64,000 bases of DNA from Paraburkholderia aspalathi (GCF_900116445.1 NZ_FPBH01000018.1:1-64000); one strand, 5' to 3'; counted from the first letter of the stretch, positions 35,232-45,309 are shown. Notes: generated by a model not told the origin, from the letters alone. A program made the numbers and translations.

Positions 35232-35270
35232 AACGCCCGCAGACAAAAGTTTGCGGGCGTTTGTCTTTCC
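35232..35270 (+). terminator. Intrinsic terminator after symporter
   Basis: The perfect stem AACGCCCGCA (35232-35241) / TGCGGGCGTT (35252-35261) has a 10-base loop and is followed by TGTCTTT. Confidence 0.8.
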
Positions 35271-35327
35271 GGGGCACTCCAGGGCAGGATAGCGGAACCG
35301 TCCTTCAAAGCGTCCGTCGCGCGAGCC

Positions 35328-36452
35328 ATGGCTTCTGCCGATTCCCCCCGTGTCGTTGTCCGCCGCTCGGCCATCAGCCGCATGGTGCGCACGATCACGT
35401 CGCCGTACTACCGCTATCGCCACGCAAAGGTGTTGCATAGCCTGCGGGTCGGCGTTGCGATGCTGGTGTCGATTCTCGCAACCACCGGGATCGACATTCC
35501 GCACGGCATCTGGTCGTCGGTGACCTTGCTGGTCGTGATCGGCGGCTTGCAGCATCACGGCAACATCCGCAAGAAGGCCGCCGACCGGGCGGCGGGAACG
35601 CTGCTCGGCGCGGTGATCGGGCTTCTGCTCATCCTGACGCAGAACCTGACCGGGTCGCTGCCGCTCACCTATGTACTGATGTCGATCGTCGCGGGGATCT
35701 GCGCGTGGTTCGCGATCGGATCGTCGGGGTATATCGGCCTGCTGACGGCGATCACGATGTGCATCGTCGCGGGCCATGGCGACAATCTGATCGACGTCGG
35801 TCTATGGCGCACGCTGAACGTGCTGATCGGCATTGTGATCGCGCTGGCGTTTTCATTCGCGTTGCCGTTACACGCGACCTATTCGTGGCGCTATGGGATC
35901 GCCGACAATCTGCGCGACTGTGCGCGGATCTACACCCGTTTGCTGGAAGGCGAAACGATCAGCGAAGAGGAACAGGTCAAACGCTTCCTCGCGATCAACA
36001 AGCGGCTGGTGCAGTTGCGCTCGCTGATGCCTTCGGTGGCAAAGGAGATCGACGTGCCGCAGGCGAAGCTCGAAGAGATCCAGCGCTTGCATCGTTCGGT
36101 GCTCAGTTCGCTGGAGTTGCTGGCGACCGGCCCGCTGATGCGCGCCGACGCCGCGGCGCGCGCTGCGTATGCGCGGGAGTGCGGCGTCGAGGTGCACGCC
36201 GTGCGCGGCATGCTGTTGGCGATCGCGCGCGGGCTGCGTTTTGGCCGCGCGACGCACTTCGGCATTCCGGCTGCAACGCCGCTCACCGAGGTGTGCGGCG
36301 GCGCGGCGCTTGACTTGCCACCCGACTTGCAAGGGCCGTATTGGCTCGGGCAGCGGCTTGCCGAACAGGTGGACCGCTTGCGCGCTTTGCTGCTGGAGAC
36401 TGAGCCGAACTGGAACATCGAACGGCATTCGCGCAGTTTGCTGAAGGTTTAG
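35328..36452 (+). CDS. FUSC-family membrane protein
   Basis: The protein has 374 residues. The N-terminal half has about six closely spaced helices (residues 40-185), including HSLRVGVAMLVSILATTGID and SVTLLVVIGGLQHHGNIRKK. The RxxGTLLGAxxG motif (RAAGTLLGAVIG) is the mark of FUSC/aromatic-acid-exporter proteins. The C-terminal half is a cytoplasmic helical region. Half-length FUSC proteins probably oligomerise into an efflux channel. Substrates of this one are unknown. It is flanked by the symporter's terminator on the left and a convergent gene on the right. Confidence 0.82.
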   Translation: MASADSPRVVVRRSAISRMVRTITSPYYRYRHAKVLHSLRVGVAMLVSILATTGIDIPHGIWSSVTLLVVIGGLQHHGNIRKKAADRAAGTLLGAVIGLLLILTQNLTGSLPLTYVLMSIVAGICAWFAIGSSGYIGLLTAITMCIVAGHGDNLIDVGLWRTLNVLIGIVIALAFSFALPLHATYSWRYGIADNLRDCARIYTRLLEGETISEEEQVKRFLAINKRLVQLRSLMPSVAKEIDVPQAKLEEIQRLHRSVLSSLELLATGPLMRADAAARAAYARECGVEVHAVRGMLLAIARGLRFGRATHFGIPAATPLTEVCGGAALDLPPDLQGPYWLGQRLAEQVDRLRALLLETEPNWNIERHSRSLLKV

Positions 36453-36494
36453 GGCGCAACGCTCAGGGCCGCGCGCCCCTTCCCGACCTGTCGC

Positions 36495-36920
36495 TTACGA
36501 TTCATGCTCTTCCGGCACGCCCACCATCCAGGCGAGACCGAAGCGGTCCACCAGCATCCCGAACCCCTTGCTCCAGAAGGTGGGCTGAAACGGCATCATG
36601 ACCTGTCCGCCGTCGGCGAGCGCATCGAAGTATTTTTTCGCCGAGGCGTCGTCGTCGGCCGTGAGCGACAGGCTGAAACCGTTCATCGAGCCTGCGTCGG
36701 GGTCGCAGTGGCCGTCGGACGCCATCCAGATCGTCGAGCCGAGCTTGATGGCCGCGTGCATGATCTTGTCCTCGATGCCGGGACGTATCCCCGCTTGCGC
36801 ATCGGGCGGCGCGTCCTTGTAGCGCATCTGGAATGTGATTTCAGCGCCGAGCTTCTCGCAGTAATACTTGAGCGCTTCTTCACAGCGGCCGTTGAAAAAT
36901 ACGTAAGGCTGAACGTACAT
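36495..36920 (-). CDS. PhnB-like VOC protein
   Basis: The protein has 141 residues. YVQPYVFFNGRCEEALKYYC is the opening strand-helix of PhnB/YjdN-type VOC proteins. IMHAAIKLGSTIWMASDG and the closing WSKGFGMLVDRFGLAWMV complete the two beta-alpha-beta-beta-beta modules. Most of this group lack a known enzymatic activity although some annotations call them 3-demethylubiquinone methyltransferases. A clear function cannot be given. It is a single gene, convergent with the FUSC gene. Confidence 0.85.
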   Translation of the reverse strand: MYVQPYVFFNGRCEEALKYYCEKLGAEITFQMRYKDAPPDAQAGIRPGIEDKIMHAAIKLGSTIWMASDGHCDPDAGSMNGFSLSLTADDDASAKKYFDALADGGQVMMPFQPTFWSKGFGMLVDRFGLAWMVGVPEEHES

Positions 36921-37089
36921 GATCGTCTCCCGGGATATGGGTCAGCGGCGCCACGTTCCTTCGGCAAATGGCAGCGAGGGAGCAGCGTGTAGACGATTGT
37001 AGTCGTCCGTTGGAGTAGCGATTGTGACGTTATTTCGTAAGGCGTTGCGGTGTGGGCAGGTGTCGGACGTGAGCCGGCGGTAAACGGCA

Positions 37090-37121
37090 CGCGGCCCTGA
37101 ACCGGAAGGCTCAGGGCCGCG
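37090..37121 (-). terminator. Hairpin downstream of tal
   Basis: The perfect 11-bp stem CGCGGCCCTGA (37090-37100) / TCAGGGCCGCG (37111-37121) has a 10-base loop and lies 80 bases after the tal stop on the minus strand. The T-run is poor (GCCGTTTACC). Confidence 0.5.
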
Positions 37122-37201
37122 TATTTGGACTAGCTGTGTGGGACGATGTGCGCGGCCGCATACGCGACCACGGCCGCGCATTCAAGCCGCGAAGGCCCGG
37201 C

Positions 37202-38155
37202 TTAACGCAGCGCTTCGATCAACTTTTCCAGCTTGACGGCGTCTGCCGCGAACGCGCGGATGCCTTCAGCGAGCTTTTCGGTCGCCATTGCTTCGTCGTT
37301 GACGAGGAAGCGGAACGACGATTCGTCGACCGGCACGCGTTCGATGTCCACTCCCTTGCCCATTTCAGGCGACAGCTTGCGCTCGACCGTTTCGGTGCTC
37401 TCCTGCAGCTTTTGCAGCAGATCCGGGCTGATGGTCAGCAGATCGCAGCCAGCCAGTTCCAGAATCTGGCCCGGGGTGCGGAAGCTCGCGCCCATCACCT
37501 CGGTCTTGTAGCCGAACTTCTTGTAGTACGCGTAAATGCGGCGCACCGATTTGACGCCCGGATCGTTGGCGCCGCCGTCTTTCGCTTCGTCCCACGCGCT
37601 GCCGGCGTTCTTCTTGTACCAGTCGTAGATGCGGCCGACGAACGGCGAGATCAGTTGCGCGCCTGCTTCGGCACAGGCAGCGGCCTGCGCGAGCGAGAAC
37701 AAGAGCGTCATGTTGCAGTGGATGCCTTCCTTTTGCAGCACTTCGGCGGCGCGGATGCCTTCCCACGTGGAGGCCAGCTTGATCAGCACGCGTTCGCGGC
37801 CGATGCCGTGGTCTTTGTACAGGGCGATCAGCTCGCGGCCCTTGGCGATCGACGCTTCGGTGTCGAACGACAGGCGTGCATCCACTTCGGTCGACACGCG
37901 ACCCGGGATGATCTTGAGAATTTCGGTGCCGAAGGCGATCAGCAACTGGTCGATGATGGCGCCGACCGGCTTCGACGCATGCGCCTTCACCGTCTTTTCG
38001 AGCAGCGGCTTGTAGTCGTCTTTCTGGACGGCTTTCAGAATCAGCGAGGGATTGGTGGTCGCGTCCTGCGGCTTGTACTGGGCAAGCTGCTGGAAGTCGC
38101 CGGTATCGGCCACGACGGTGGTGTATTGCTTGAGTTGGTCGAGTGCGGTTGTCAT
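37202..38155 (-). CDS. tal: Transaldolase
   Basis: The TalB-type transaldolase of the pentose phosphate pathway, 317 residues, transferring dihydroxyacetone units between sugar phosphates. The Schiff-base lysine is K126 in VLIKLASTWEG. Other conserved parts are DATTNPSLIL, VDARLSFDTE, CNMTLLFSLAQA and ISPFVGRIYDWYKK. Length is that of E. coli TalB. It is monocistronic, with a terminator-like hairpin downstream. Confidence 0.97.
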   Translation of the reverse strand: MTTALDQLKQYTTVVADTGDFQQLAQYKPQDATTNPSLILKAVQKDDYKPLLEKTVKAHASKPVGAIIDQLLIAFGTEILKIIPGRVSTEVDARLSFDTEASIAKGRELIALYKDHGIGRERVLIKLASTWEGIRAAEVLQKEGIHCNMTLLFSLAQAAACAEAGAQLISPFVGRIYDWYKKNAGSAWDEAKDGGANDPGVKSVRRIYAYYKKFGYKTEVMGASFRTPGQILELAGCDLLTISPDLLQKLQESTETVERKLSPEMGKGVDIERVPVDESSFRFLVNDEAMATEKLAEGIRAFAADAVKLEKLIEALR

Positions 38156-38402
38156 GTTCGAGCCTTCATGGCGCGCGTGCGCCGTGGTTCAGGAGAAATG
38201 AGATCGCCACCGGACGGAAAAGACAAACCGTTCCGGCGGCCGCGGGTCACGCTGCAGCGTCTGCCCGTCATGTTGCCGGGGAATTTTGACGGAAAGCGCT
38301 GCCGGATGCTTCTATTCTATGGCGGATCGTCTGACGCAGTATTGACACTTGCTGCCGGCGATCCGTTCACAGGGATTTTGGGTGCCGATTTCCGCCGACG
38401 AT

Positions 38403-39623
38403 TCAGGCGCGCCGGGCGTTCAGCACCAGTTGCGTCAGCACGCCCGCCACCAGCCCCCAGAACGCCGAGCCGATCGACAGCAAGGTGAGGCCGGAAGCCG
38501 TCACCATAAACGTCACCAGCGCCGCCTCGCGTTGCTTCAGGTCCTGCATGGCGTTGGCGAGGCCGCTCATGATCGAGCCGAACAGCGCCAGCGCCGCAAC
38601 GGAGACCACCAGCGCCTTCGGCAAGGCGGCGAACAATGCGGCGATGGTCGCGCCGAAAATCCCGGCAATCAGATAGAAAATACCGCACCAGACTGCCGCG
38701 GTGTAACGCTTGTCACGATTTTCGTGCGCTTCGGGGCCGGTACAGATCGCCGCCGTGATCGCCGCAAGATTGATGCCGTGCGAGCCGAAGGGCGCGAGCA
38801 GCAGCGAGGCGATGCCGGTTGTCGAAATCAGCGGTGCGGAAGGCGTGGTGTAGCCGTCCGCGCGCAGCACAGCGATGCCCGGCACGTTCTGCGACGCCAT
38901 CGCGACGACGAAAAGCGGAATGCCGATGCTGATGCCCGCCGCGACCGAAAACACCGGCATCGTGAACACCGGGTGGGCGAGCGCGACGTGAAAGCGGCTG
39001 AAGTCGAGCAGCCCGAGCGCGCCGGCGGCGGTTGTGCCGACGATCAGCGTCGTCACGATCGCGTAGCGCGGCGCGAGGCGTTTGACGATCAGATAGGTGA
39101 AGAACATTGCCAGCACGAGCGCGGTCTGGAACTGCGCGGCGCGGAAAATCTCGATGCCGATCTCGAACAGAATGCCCGCCAGCAAAGCGGAAGCGATGCC
39201 TGCCGGGATTTTCCTCATCAGCGTGTCGAACCAGCCGGTCAGGCCGACCACCGTCAGCAGCACCGCGCAGACGATAAACGCGCCGATCGCCTCAGGGTAG
39301 GTCACGTGTGGCAGCGACGACACCAGCAGCGCCGCGCCGGGCGTCGACCAGGCAATCACGATCGGCGCGCGAAAGCGCAGTGAAAGGCCGATCGTGAAGA
39401 CGGCCATGCCGATCGACAACGCCCAGATCCACGACGAAATCTGCGCATCGCTGAGATGGGCTGCCTGGCCGGCCTGGAACATCAGCACGAGCGAACTCGT
39501 GTAGCCCGTCATCATCGCGACGAAGCCGGCGACGAGGGTGGACAGGGACGTATCGGCAAACGGTTTGAGCGGCCCGGGGTGCACGTCGGCAGGGGACAAA
39601 TCGGGCGATGAAGACGGACTCAT
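38403..39623 (-). CDS. benE: Benzoate/H+ symporter BenE
   Basis: A 406-residue BenE-family transporter with 11-12 helices. SLSTLVAGFVAMMTGYTSSL, WSTPGAALL, and FGSHGINLAAITAAICTGPE (residues about 280-300) are the family's conserved stretches. It would import benzoate with protons. No benABCD or cat genes are nearby, so it may serve another aromatic acid, or the catabolic genes are elsewhere. It starts at 39623 and ends convergent to nothing; tal lies downstream in the same direction after a 247-base gap. Confidence 0.9.
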   Translation of the reverse strand: MSPSSSPDLSPADVHPGPLKPFADTSLSTLVAGFVAMMTGYTSSLVLMFQAGQAAHLSDAQISSWIWALSIGMAVFTIGLSLRFRAPIVIAWSTPGAALLVSSLPHVTYPEAIGAFIVCAVLLTVVGLTGWFDTLMRKIPAGIASALLAGILFEIGIEIFRAAQFQTALVLAMFFTYLIVKRLAPRYAIVTTLIVGTTAAGALGLLDFSRFHVALAHPVFTMPVFSVAAGISIGIPLFVVAMASQNVPGIAVLRADGYTTPSAPLISTTGIASLLLAPFGSHGINLAAITAAICTGPEAHENRDKRYTAAVWCGIFYLIAGIFGATIAALFAALPKALVVSVAALALFGSIMSGLANAMQDLKQREAALVTFMVTASGLTLLSIGSAFWGLVAGVLTQLVLNARRA

Positions 39624-39662
39624 GCAGAAGCTTTCTTATAGTTGGAGAAAAACGTGATCTGA

Positions 39663-40838
39663 TTACTTGCTCAACATGCGCATCGCCGATTCGAGTCCGG
39701 CGAGGGTGAGCGGATACATGCGGTGGCCGAGCACTTCGCGGATCGCGCTGACCGACTGCCGGTACGCCCACAAACCTTCGGGCTCCGGATTGAGCCACGC
39801 GTAATGCGGGAAATGATCGGCGAGGCGGCGCAGCCACACGGCGCCGGCTTCAGCGTTGTTGTACTCGACCGAGCCGCCCGGTTGTAGCACTTCGTACGGG
39901 CTCATGGTCGCGTCGCCGACGAAGATCAGCTTGTAGTCGGGCGTGAACTTGTGCAGCAGGTCCCACGTCGGCATGCGCTCGGCGTGACGGCGGCGATTGT
40001 TCTTCCACAGGAAGTCGTACACACAGTTGTGGAAGTAATAGAACTCGAGATGCTTGAATTCGGCCTTGGCGGCGGAAAAGAGCTCTTCAGTGCGCTTGAT
40101 GTGATCGTCCATCGAGCCGCCCACGTCGAGCAGCATCAGCACTTTGACCTTGTTGTGCCGCTCCGGCACCATCTTCAGATCGAGCCAGCCGGCGTTCGCC
40201 GCGGTGCTGCGGATCGTGTCGGGCAGATCGAGCTCTTCTGCCGCGCCTTCGCGGGCGAAACGGCGCAGGCGGCGCAGCGCGACCTTGATGTTGCGTGTGC
40301 CGATTTCGACCTGGTCGTCGTAGTCGCGATAGGCGCGTGCTTCCCACACCTTCACCGCCGTGCGTTGACCCGCCGCGTCGCCGCCGATGCGCACACCCTC
40401 AGGGTTGTAGCCGCCGTTGCCGAACGGCGAGGTGCCGCCCGTGCCGATCCATTTGTTGCCGCCTTCGTGGCGCTCTTTCTGTTCGTCGAACAGTTCCTTC
40501 AGGCGCTCCATCAGCTTGTCGAGGCCGCCCATCGCTTCGATCTGCGCTTTTTCTTCGGGCGACAGATCGCGTTGCAGCTTCTTCTTCAGCCAGTCGAGCG
40601 GGACGTCGAAGGCGAGCTCCGAGGCTTGCGCGACGCCGTTGAAATACGCGCCGAACGCCTGGTCGAACTTGTCGAAATACTGCTCGTCCTTGACCAGCGT
40701 GATGCGTGCGAGATAGTAGAACTCGTCGAGCGACGGCGCGATCACATTGGCTTTGAGCGCTTCGAGCAGCGTCAGGTATTCCTTCACCGACACCGGCAGT
40801 TTGGCGGCGCGCAGCGAGTAGAAGAAGTCGATCAGCAT
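39663..40838 (-). CDS. CoxE-like VWA domain protein
   Basis: The protein has 391 residues. The C-terminal half (about 210-385) is a von Willebrand A-like domain with the MIDAS start DVGGSMDD (D-x-G-x-S) and a later FVGDATMSP. The N-terminal half is helical and charged, as in CoxE-type proteins. Such proteins work with MoxR AAA ATPases as metal-insertion or folding helpers, and the partner gene (40925-41767) lies 86 bases upstream on the same strand. In Oligotropha-type systems they mature CO dehydrogenase, but no such enzyme is encoded in the window. Confidence 0.9.
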   Translation of the reverse strand: MLIDFFYSLRAAKLPVSVKEYLTLLEALKANVIAPSLDEFYYLARITLVKDEQYFDKFDQAFGAYFNGVAQASELAFDVPLDWLKKKLQRDLSPEEKAQIEAMGGLDKLMERLKELFDEQKERHEGGNKWIGTGGTSPFGNGGYNPEGVRIGGDAAGQRTAVKVWEARAYRDYDDQVEIGTRNIKVALRRLRRFAREGAAEELDLPDTIRSTAANAGWLDLKMVPERHNKVKVLMLLDVGGSMDDHIKRTEELFSAAKAEFKHLEFYYFHNCVYDFLWKNNRRRHAERMPTWDLLHKFTPDYKLIFVGDATMSPYEVLQPGGSVEYNNAEAGAVWLRRLADHFPHYAWLNPEPEGLWAYRQSVSAIREVLGHRMYPLTLAGLESAMRMLSK

Positions 40839-40924
40839 GCTGTGTCCTCGGCGGCGGCGAGTGGGCGGTGCGCCGCGCTCATCAACGGGTATTCGCGATT
40901 AGTCAACGATTCGTCAACGGTTAA

Positions 40925-41767
<843 letters not shown>

Positions 41768-42191
41768 GGCGAGATGCTCTTTTCTGGGAAAAAACCCAGT
41801 ATAAGTCAGAAGGCCTGTTGGGCTGAATCAGCCTGGCGTAAGGTGTCACCCGCGGTGCTGGACGCTGGTTCAAGTGCTTACGCGGCGTTCGCGAGCAGTC
41901 CGTGCTCGCCTGGCGTGCCCGGTGGGCGGGCGCGCCAGGCGTCGTGGGTCGGGCGGATGGAGCGTAGCGGACGGCACGAGGCCATGCGGAGCCGGTGCGG
42001 CGGAGCAAAATGGCGCCAGCAGCGGCTTTGCGGCGGCCGGATAGGCTTCTGGCCCCGCGCGGTGGACGTTCGGCGCGGCGTCGCGGTACAATTAGCCCGA
42101 TTTTTTTGGCCTGCGTGGCTACCCATAAGAATAACGGCGCGGGCCGTTGCCTTTTCGGGCGCCCGTTTCCCCTCAAGCCAGGTTACATGCT
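41768..42191. other. Divergent intergenic region, MoxR gene / cytochrome c gene
   Basis: The left end holds the MoxR promoter. The right end holds a TACAAT (42087-42092) likely to be the -10 of the cytochrome c gene, with TGGACG 18 bases upstream as a weak -35. The GC-rich middle shows no gene. Confidence 0.4.
41784..41804 (-). promoter_or_regulatory. Promoter -10 and leader hairpin of the MoxR gene
   Basis: On the minus strand TATACT (41804-41799) is followed at once by a hairpin CTGGG-TTTTTT-CCCAG (41799-41784), then the ATG at 41767. A possible -35 (TTCAGC) lies 18 bases before the -10. Confidence 0.45.
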
Positions 42192-42560
42192 ATGAATAAA
42201 TTCGTTGGCAAACACGTCGTGATCGCAGCGCTGTCGGTGCTCGCGGGCTATGCGGCCAGTGCGCAGGCAGCGGATGTCGTCGGCAACGCGAAGGCGGGCC
42301 AAGGCAAGGTCGCGATGTGTATTGGCTGCCACGGCATCCCTGAATACCGCACGGCTTACCCTGAGGTCTACCGCGTGCCCATGCTCGGCGGCCAGAATCA
42401 GGCGTACCTCGAGAATGCCCTGCACGGCTACAAGAAGGGCGACCGCCATTTCGAAACGATGCGCGCGATCACCGCGTCGCTGTCTGATCAAGACATCGCC
42501 GACATCGCTGCCTACTACGCAGCGCAAAATTCCTCTTCGAAGAGCAATCCCGACAAGTGA
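42192..42560 (+). CDS. Periplasmic cytochrome c553-like protein
   Basis: The protein has 122 residues. A Sec signal peptide (VVIAALSVLAGYAASAQA, cleaved near residue 27) precedes a single class I heme site, CIGCH at C43/C46/H47. PMLGGQNQAYLENAL and a closing SDQDIADIAAYYAAQ helix are typical of cytochrome c553/c4-like carriers. The ATG at 42192 is preferred over an upstream in-frame ATG because the signal peptide begins there. It forms an operon with the second cytochrome (60-base gap). Confidence 0.92.
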   Translation: MNKFVGKHVVIAALSVLAGYAASAQAADVVGNAKAGQGKVAMCIGCHGIPEYRTAYPEVYRVPMLGGQNQAYLENALHGYKKGDRHFETMRAITASLSDQDIADIAAYYAAQNSSSKSNPDK

Positions 42561-42619
42561 TCGGCTTCGGTCATCCAGGCGGTCACTCGGCTATTTATAT
42601 TCGCGGGATAGGAGAATTC

Positions 42620-43003
42620 ATGAATAAGCCCCAACAGGCACTCCACACGGTGTTCAAGGCTGCATGTGCGTCGGCGGCAGTTATCGGTCTGTTTGCTGCG
42701 AACGTCGCGCACGCCGCTGACGCCGGCAACGGCAAGGTGCTGGCTAACACCCACAACTGCGCGGCCTGCCACGGCGTCAACCTGAACAATCCGGTGAGCC
42801 CGGAATATCCGAAGCTCGCAGGTCAGCATTCCGACTACGTCTACTGGGCGCTGCGCCAGTACCAGATGGGCAACGGCAATCCGCACCTCGGTCGCAACAA
42901 CGCGATCATGCAGGCGCAGGTGCAAAGCCTCTCGCCAAGCGACATGAAAGACATCGCGGCCTACATCGAATCGCTGGACGGCGCGCTGGTGCAGAAGAAG
43001 TAA
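42620..43003 (+). CDS. Periplasmic cytochrome c, second of pair
   Basis: The protein has 127 residues. The signal peptide ends near VAHA (residue 32). The single heme site is CAACH (C47/C50/H51). YPKLAGQHSDYVYWALRQYQ and LSPSDMKDIAAYIESL are the family's conserved helix segments. ATAGGAGAATTC gives a strong ribosome binding site. The two cytochromes share only moderate similarity, so they could act in series, for example between a terminal oxidase and a dehydrogenase. A terminator follows. Confidence 0.92.
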   Translation: MNKPQQALHTVFKAACASAAVIGLFAANVAHAADAGNGKVLANTHNCAACHGVNLNNPVSPEYPKLAGQHSDYVYWALRQYQMGNGNPHLGRNNAIMQAQVQSLSPSDMKDIAAYIESLDGALVQKK

Positions 43004-43039
43004 GCGCGCAGCGCTGCTTTTGCACGGTTTTCAGATTGA

Positions 43040-43071
43040 ACAACACCCCGCTTCGGCGGGGTGTTGTGCTT
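43040..43071 (+). terminator. Intrinsic terminator after cytochrome pair
   Basis: The perfect 12-bp stem ACAACACCCCGC (43040-43051) / GCGGGGTGTTGT (43056-43067) is closed by a TTCG tetraloop and followed by GCTTT. Confidence 0.85.
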
Positions 43072-43142
43072 TGGGGCTAGGGTTTGTGCGGGGGTGGCGG
43101 GTTCGGCTGGCGTGCTAACGGGCGCTGGGTTGCCCGCGTGCC

Positions 43143-43577
43143 TCAGTCTCGTGTAGCGCGCTGTTCGATGCGCTGCAAATACGCGTCCGTGTCAGGCGGG
43201 GTGCCGGTGCGTTGCGCTTCCCAGATGGTTTCGCCGAGGCAATCCATGATCGCGTGCTGCGCTTCGTGGGTCGAGCCGAGCCGGGCGGCAAGCCGCTCGT
43301 GCGCCGCGCGGATGCCGGGCGGCTGGTCGATCGACAGCTGTTCGGTGATTGCCAGATGCATCGACAGATGCAGGAACGGGTTGGTCTGGCCGCGTTCGGG
43401 CGAGTAATCCTGAGCCTGGGCGGCTTCCGTGCTGGTGAGGTCGGCGTGATATTCCGGATGCTCGACGATCCAGTCGGCGGCGATCGCTTCGAGCGGCGTC
43501 AGAATCTCGCCTTGACGCTGCTTGCGCCAGGTGTCGGTGAAAAATTGGCGGACTTCGTCGCGGCTGGGATTGAACAT
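43143..43577 (-). CDS. DUF1841 protein
   Basis: A cytosolic protein of 144 residues of the DUF1841 family found in beta- and gammaproteobacteria. The opening MFNPSRDEVRQFFTDTW, HPEYHADL and NPFLHLSMHLAITEQL with a H-x(3)-H spacing are its conserved stretches. The function is unknown. The His pattern could bind metal, but this is inference. It lies downstream of nth on the same strand. Confidence 0.88.
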   Translation of the reverse strand: MFNPSRDEVRQFFTDTWRKQRQGEILTPLEAIAADWIVEHPEYHADLTSTEAAQAQDYSPERGQTNPFLHLSMHLAITEQLSIDQPPGIRAAHERLAARLGSTHEAQHAIMDCLGETIWEAQRTGTPPDTDAYLQRIEQRATRD

Positions 43578-43777
43578 CGTGGGGGCGGTGTGTTGAGTGT
43601 GAGGCGGCCTGGAAGGGGGTGATTTTACGCCGAGGCAGGGCGGCTTGCTGGCGGCGCGTTAGTGGACCGAGGTGAAGCGGCGGCCGCCGGCGCACTGAGT
43701 GCGCACCGCGTAGGCGCCGGACAAACGCGCTAACGCGATACGGCATCCGTTCGGGCGGCCGCCGAGCGGCACCGCGC

Positions 43778-44422
43778 TCAAAGATCCGGCGGCGGCGTCT
43801 TGGGCCGGAATTCGCAGAGTGGCTCGATCGCGCAGTGCCAGCATTCCGGACGGCGCGCTTTGCATACATAGCGGCCATGCAGAATCAGCCAGTGGTGGGC
43901 GTCCTGCTTGAACTCGGCGGGCGTGAATTTCTCCAGCGCCACTTCAACCGCGCGCACGTCTTTGCCAGGTGCGAGGCCTGTTCGATTCGCAACCCGAAAG
44001 ATATGTGTATCGACAGCGATGGTCGGATGACCGAACGCCGTGTTCAGGATCACGTTCGCCGTTTTTCGGCCGACCCCCGGCAAGCTCTCGAGCGCTTCAC
44101 GATCTTCCGGTACTTCGCCGCCGTACTGGTCGAGCAGAATGCGGCAGGTTGCGATCACATTCTTCGCTTTGGTCCGATAGAGGCCAATCGTCTTGATGTA
44201 GCCGGTCACCCCTTCTTCGCCGAGATCGAAGACCTTCTGCGGTGTGTTCGCGACCGGGAACATCTTGCGCATGGCCTTGTTCACCGACACGTCGGTAGCC
44301 TGCGCCGACAGCAGCACGGCAATCAGCAGTTCGAAGGGTGTGGTGTACTCGAGCTCGGTCGTGGGATGCGGATTGAGACTCTGAAGCGTCTCGTAGATGG
44401 CGCGGCGTTTGTTCGCGTTCAT
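43778..44422 (-). CDS. nth: Endonuclease III
   Basis: A DNA glycosylase/AP lyase for oxidised pyrimidines, 214 residues. The helix-hairpin-helix LPGVGRKTANV carries catalytic K120 and VDTHIFRV carries D138, the same positions as in E. coli. The [4Fe-4S] cluster ligands are C187, C194, C197 and C203 (C-x6-C-x2-C-x5-C). Complete and ordinary in length. It lies 20 bases downstream of the rsxB-like gene on the same strand; the two are commonly adjacent and probably co-transcribed. Confidence 0.97.
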   Translation of the reverse strand: MNANKRRAIYETLQSLNPHPTTELEYTTPFELLIAVLLSAQATDVSVNKAMRKMFPVANTPQKVFDLGEEGVTGYIKTIGLYRTKAKNVIATCRILLDQYGGEVPEDREALESLPGVGRKTANVILNTAFGHPTIAVDTHIFRVANRTGLAPGKDVRAVEVALEKFTPAEFKQDAHHWLILHGRYVCKARRPECWHCAIEPLCEFRPKTPPPDL

Positions 44423-44442
44423 GCGCAGCGTAGAGTTAGAGG

Positions 44443-45309
44443 TTAGCGCTTCGTTGGCGGAAATTCAGTGTTACCCGCGGTGTTACCCCCGGAGTTACCC
44501 GCGGTGTTGTCCGCAGCGAGTCCGAGACGGCGGCGGCGAGCTTCGGCGGCGTCGATCTGCGCCTGCACGTCGGCGCTAACGCGCTCGGTGTTCTGCGGAC
44601 CTTGGCCCTTGGCGGCCAACTCTTCTTTCTTCTGGCGTGCACGCTCGAGCGCGGCCTGGATGATGGCGCGTTTCCTCGCTTCGGCGGAGTCCGCTGCGGG
44701 TGCGGCGGGCGTTGCCGCAGCACCGGTTTCCATCACCTGAGCAGGCGCGCTGCTGACCGCTCGCCGCGCTGCAGCACGCGCCTCGGCCGCTTCGCGTTCG
44801 CGTGCGAGACGGGCTTCACGCCGGTTGTGACGCTCGCGCGCGGCGTCAGCCTGGCTCTGGCTCCATGCGTCCCAGCCGGTTGCTTCACCGGTGACCGGTG
44901 GCATCGCAATGCAGTCGACCGGGCAGGGCGGCACGCACAGGTCACAACCGGTACAGAGCTCGGCGATCACCGTGTGCATCTGTTTCGGTGCACCAACTAT
45001 TGCATCGACCGGACAAGCCTGCATGCACAGCGTGCAGCCGATGCAAACTTGTTCGTCGATAACCGCCAACGGGCGCGGCCGTTCGACGCCGTTGGCGGAA
45101 TTGAGCGGGATCACCGGCTTGCCGAGCAGTGCGGCGAGGCGCGCGATGCCTTCGGCGCCACCCGGCGGGCACTGATTGTAGTTAGCCTCGCCATGGGCGA
45201 CGGCTTCGGCATACGGACGGCATGCGGGATAACCGCACTTCGTGCATTGCGTTTGGGGTAGCAGATCTTCGATGCGATCTGCGAGTGTTCTGGAATCGGT
45301 CACGGTCAC
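44443..45309 (-). CDS. rsxB: RnfB/RsxB-type ferredoxin, stand-alone
   Basis: The protein has 288 residues. The Fe4S4 domain has C22, C25, C30 and C47 (QCTKCGYPAC). Two bacterial ferredoxin motifs follow: CIGCTLCMQACP and CTGCDLCVPPCP. From about 165 the protein is a highly charged helical, Ala/Arg/Glu-rich tail. It lacks the N-terminal membrane helix of RnfB and no other rnf/rsx gene is present, so it acts outside an Rnf complex. The very C-terminus (DNTAGNSGGNTAGNTEF) is encoded by a 12-bp tandem repeat. The start is a GTG at 45309; an in-frame GTG two codons later is equally possible. Confidence 0.88.
   Translation of the reverse strand: MTVTDSRTLADRIEDLLPQTQCTKCGYPACRPYAEAVAHGEANYNQCPPGGAEGIARLAALLGKPVIPLNSANGVERPRPLAVIDEQVCIGCTLCMQACPVDAIVGAPKQMHTVIAELCTGCDLCVPPCPVDCIAMPPVTGEATGWDAWSQSQADAARERHNRREARLAREREAAEARAAARRAVSSAPAQVMETGAAATPAAPAADSAEARKRAIIQAALERARQKKEELAAKGQGPQNTERVSADVQAQIDAAEARRRRLGLAADNTAGNSGGNTAGNTEFPPTKR
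44470..44517. repeat. 12-bp tandem repeat inside rsxB 3' end
   Basis: GTTACCCGCGGT, GTTACCCCCGGA, GTTACCCGCGGT and the decayed GTTGTCCGCAGC stand head-to-tail. Being a multiple of three, copy-number change would lengthen or shorten the protein tail in frame. Confidence 0.65.
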
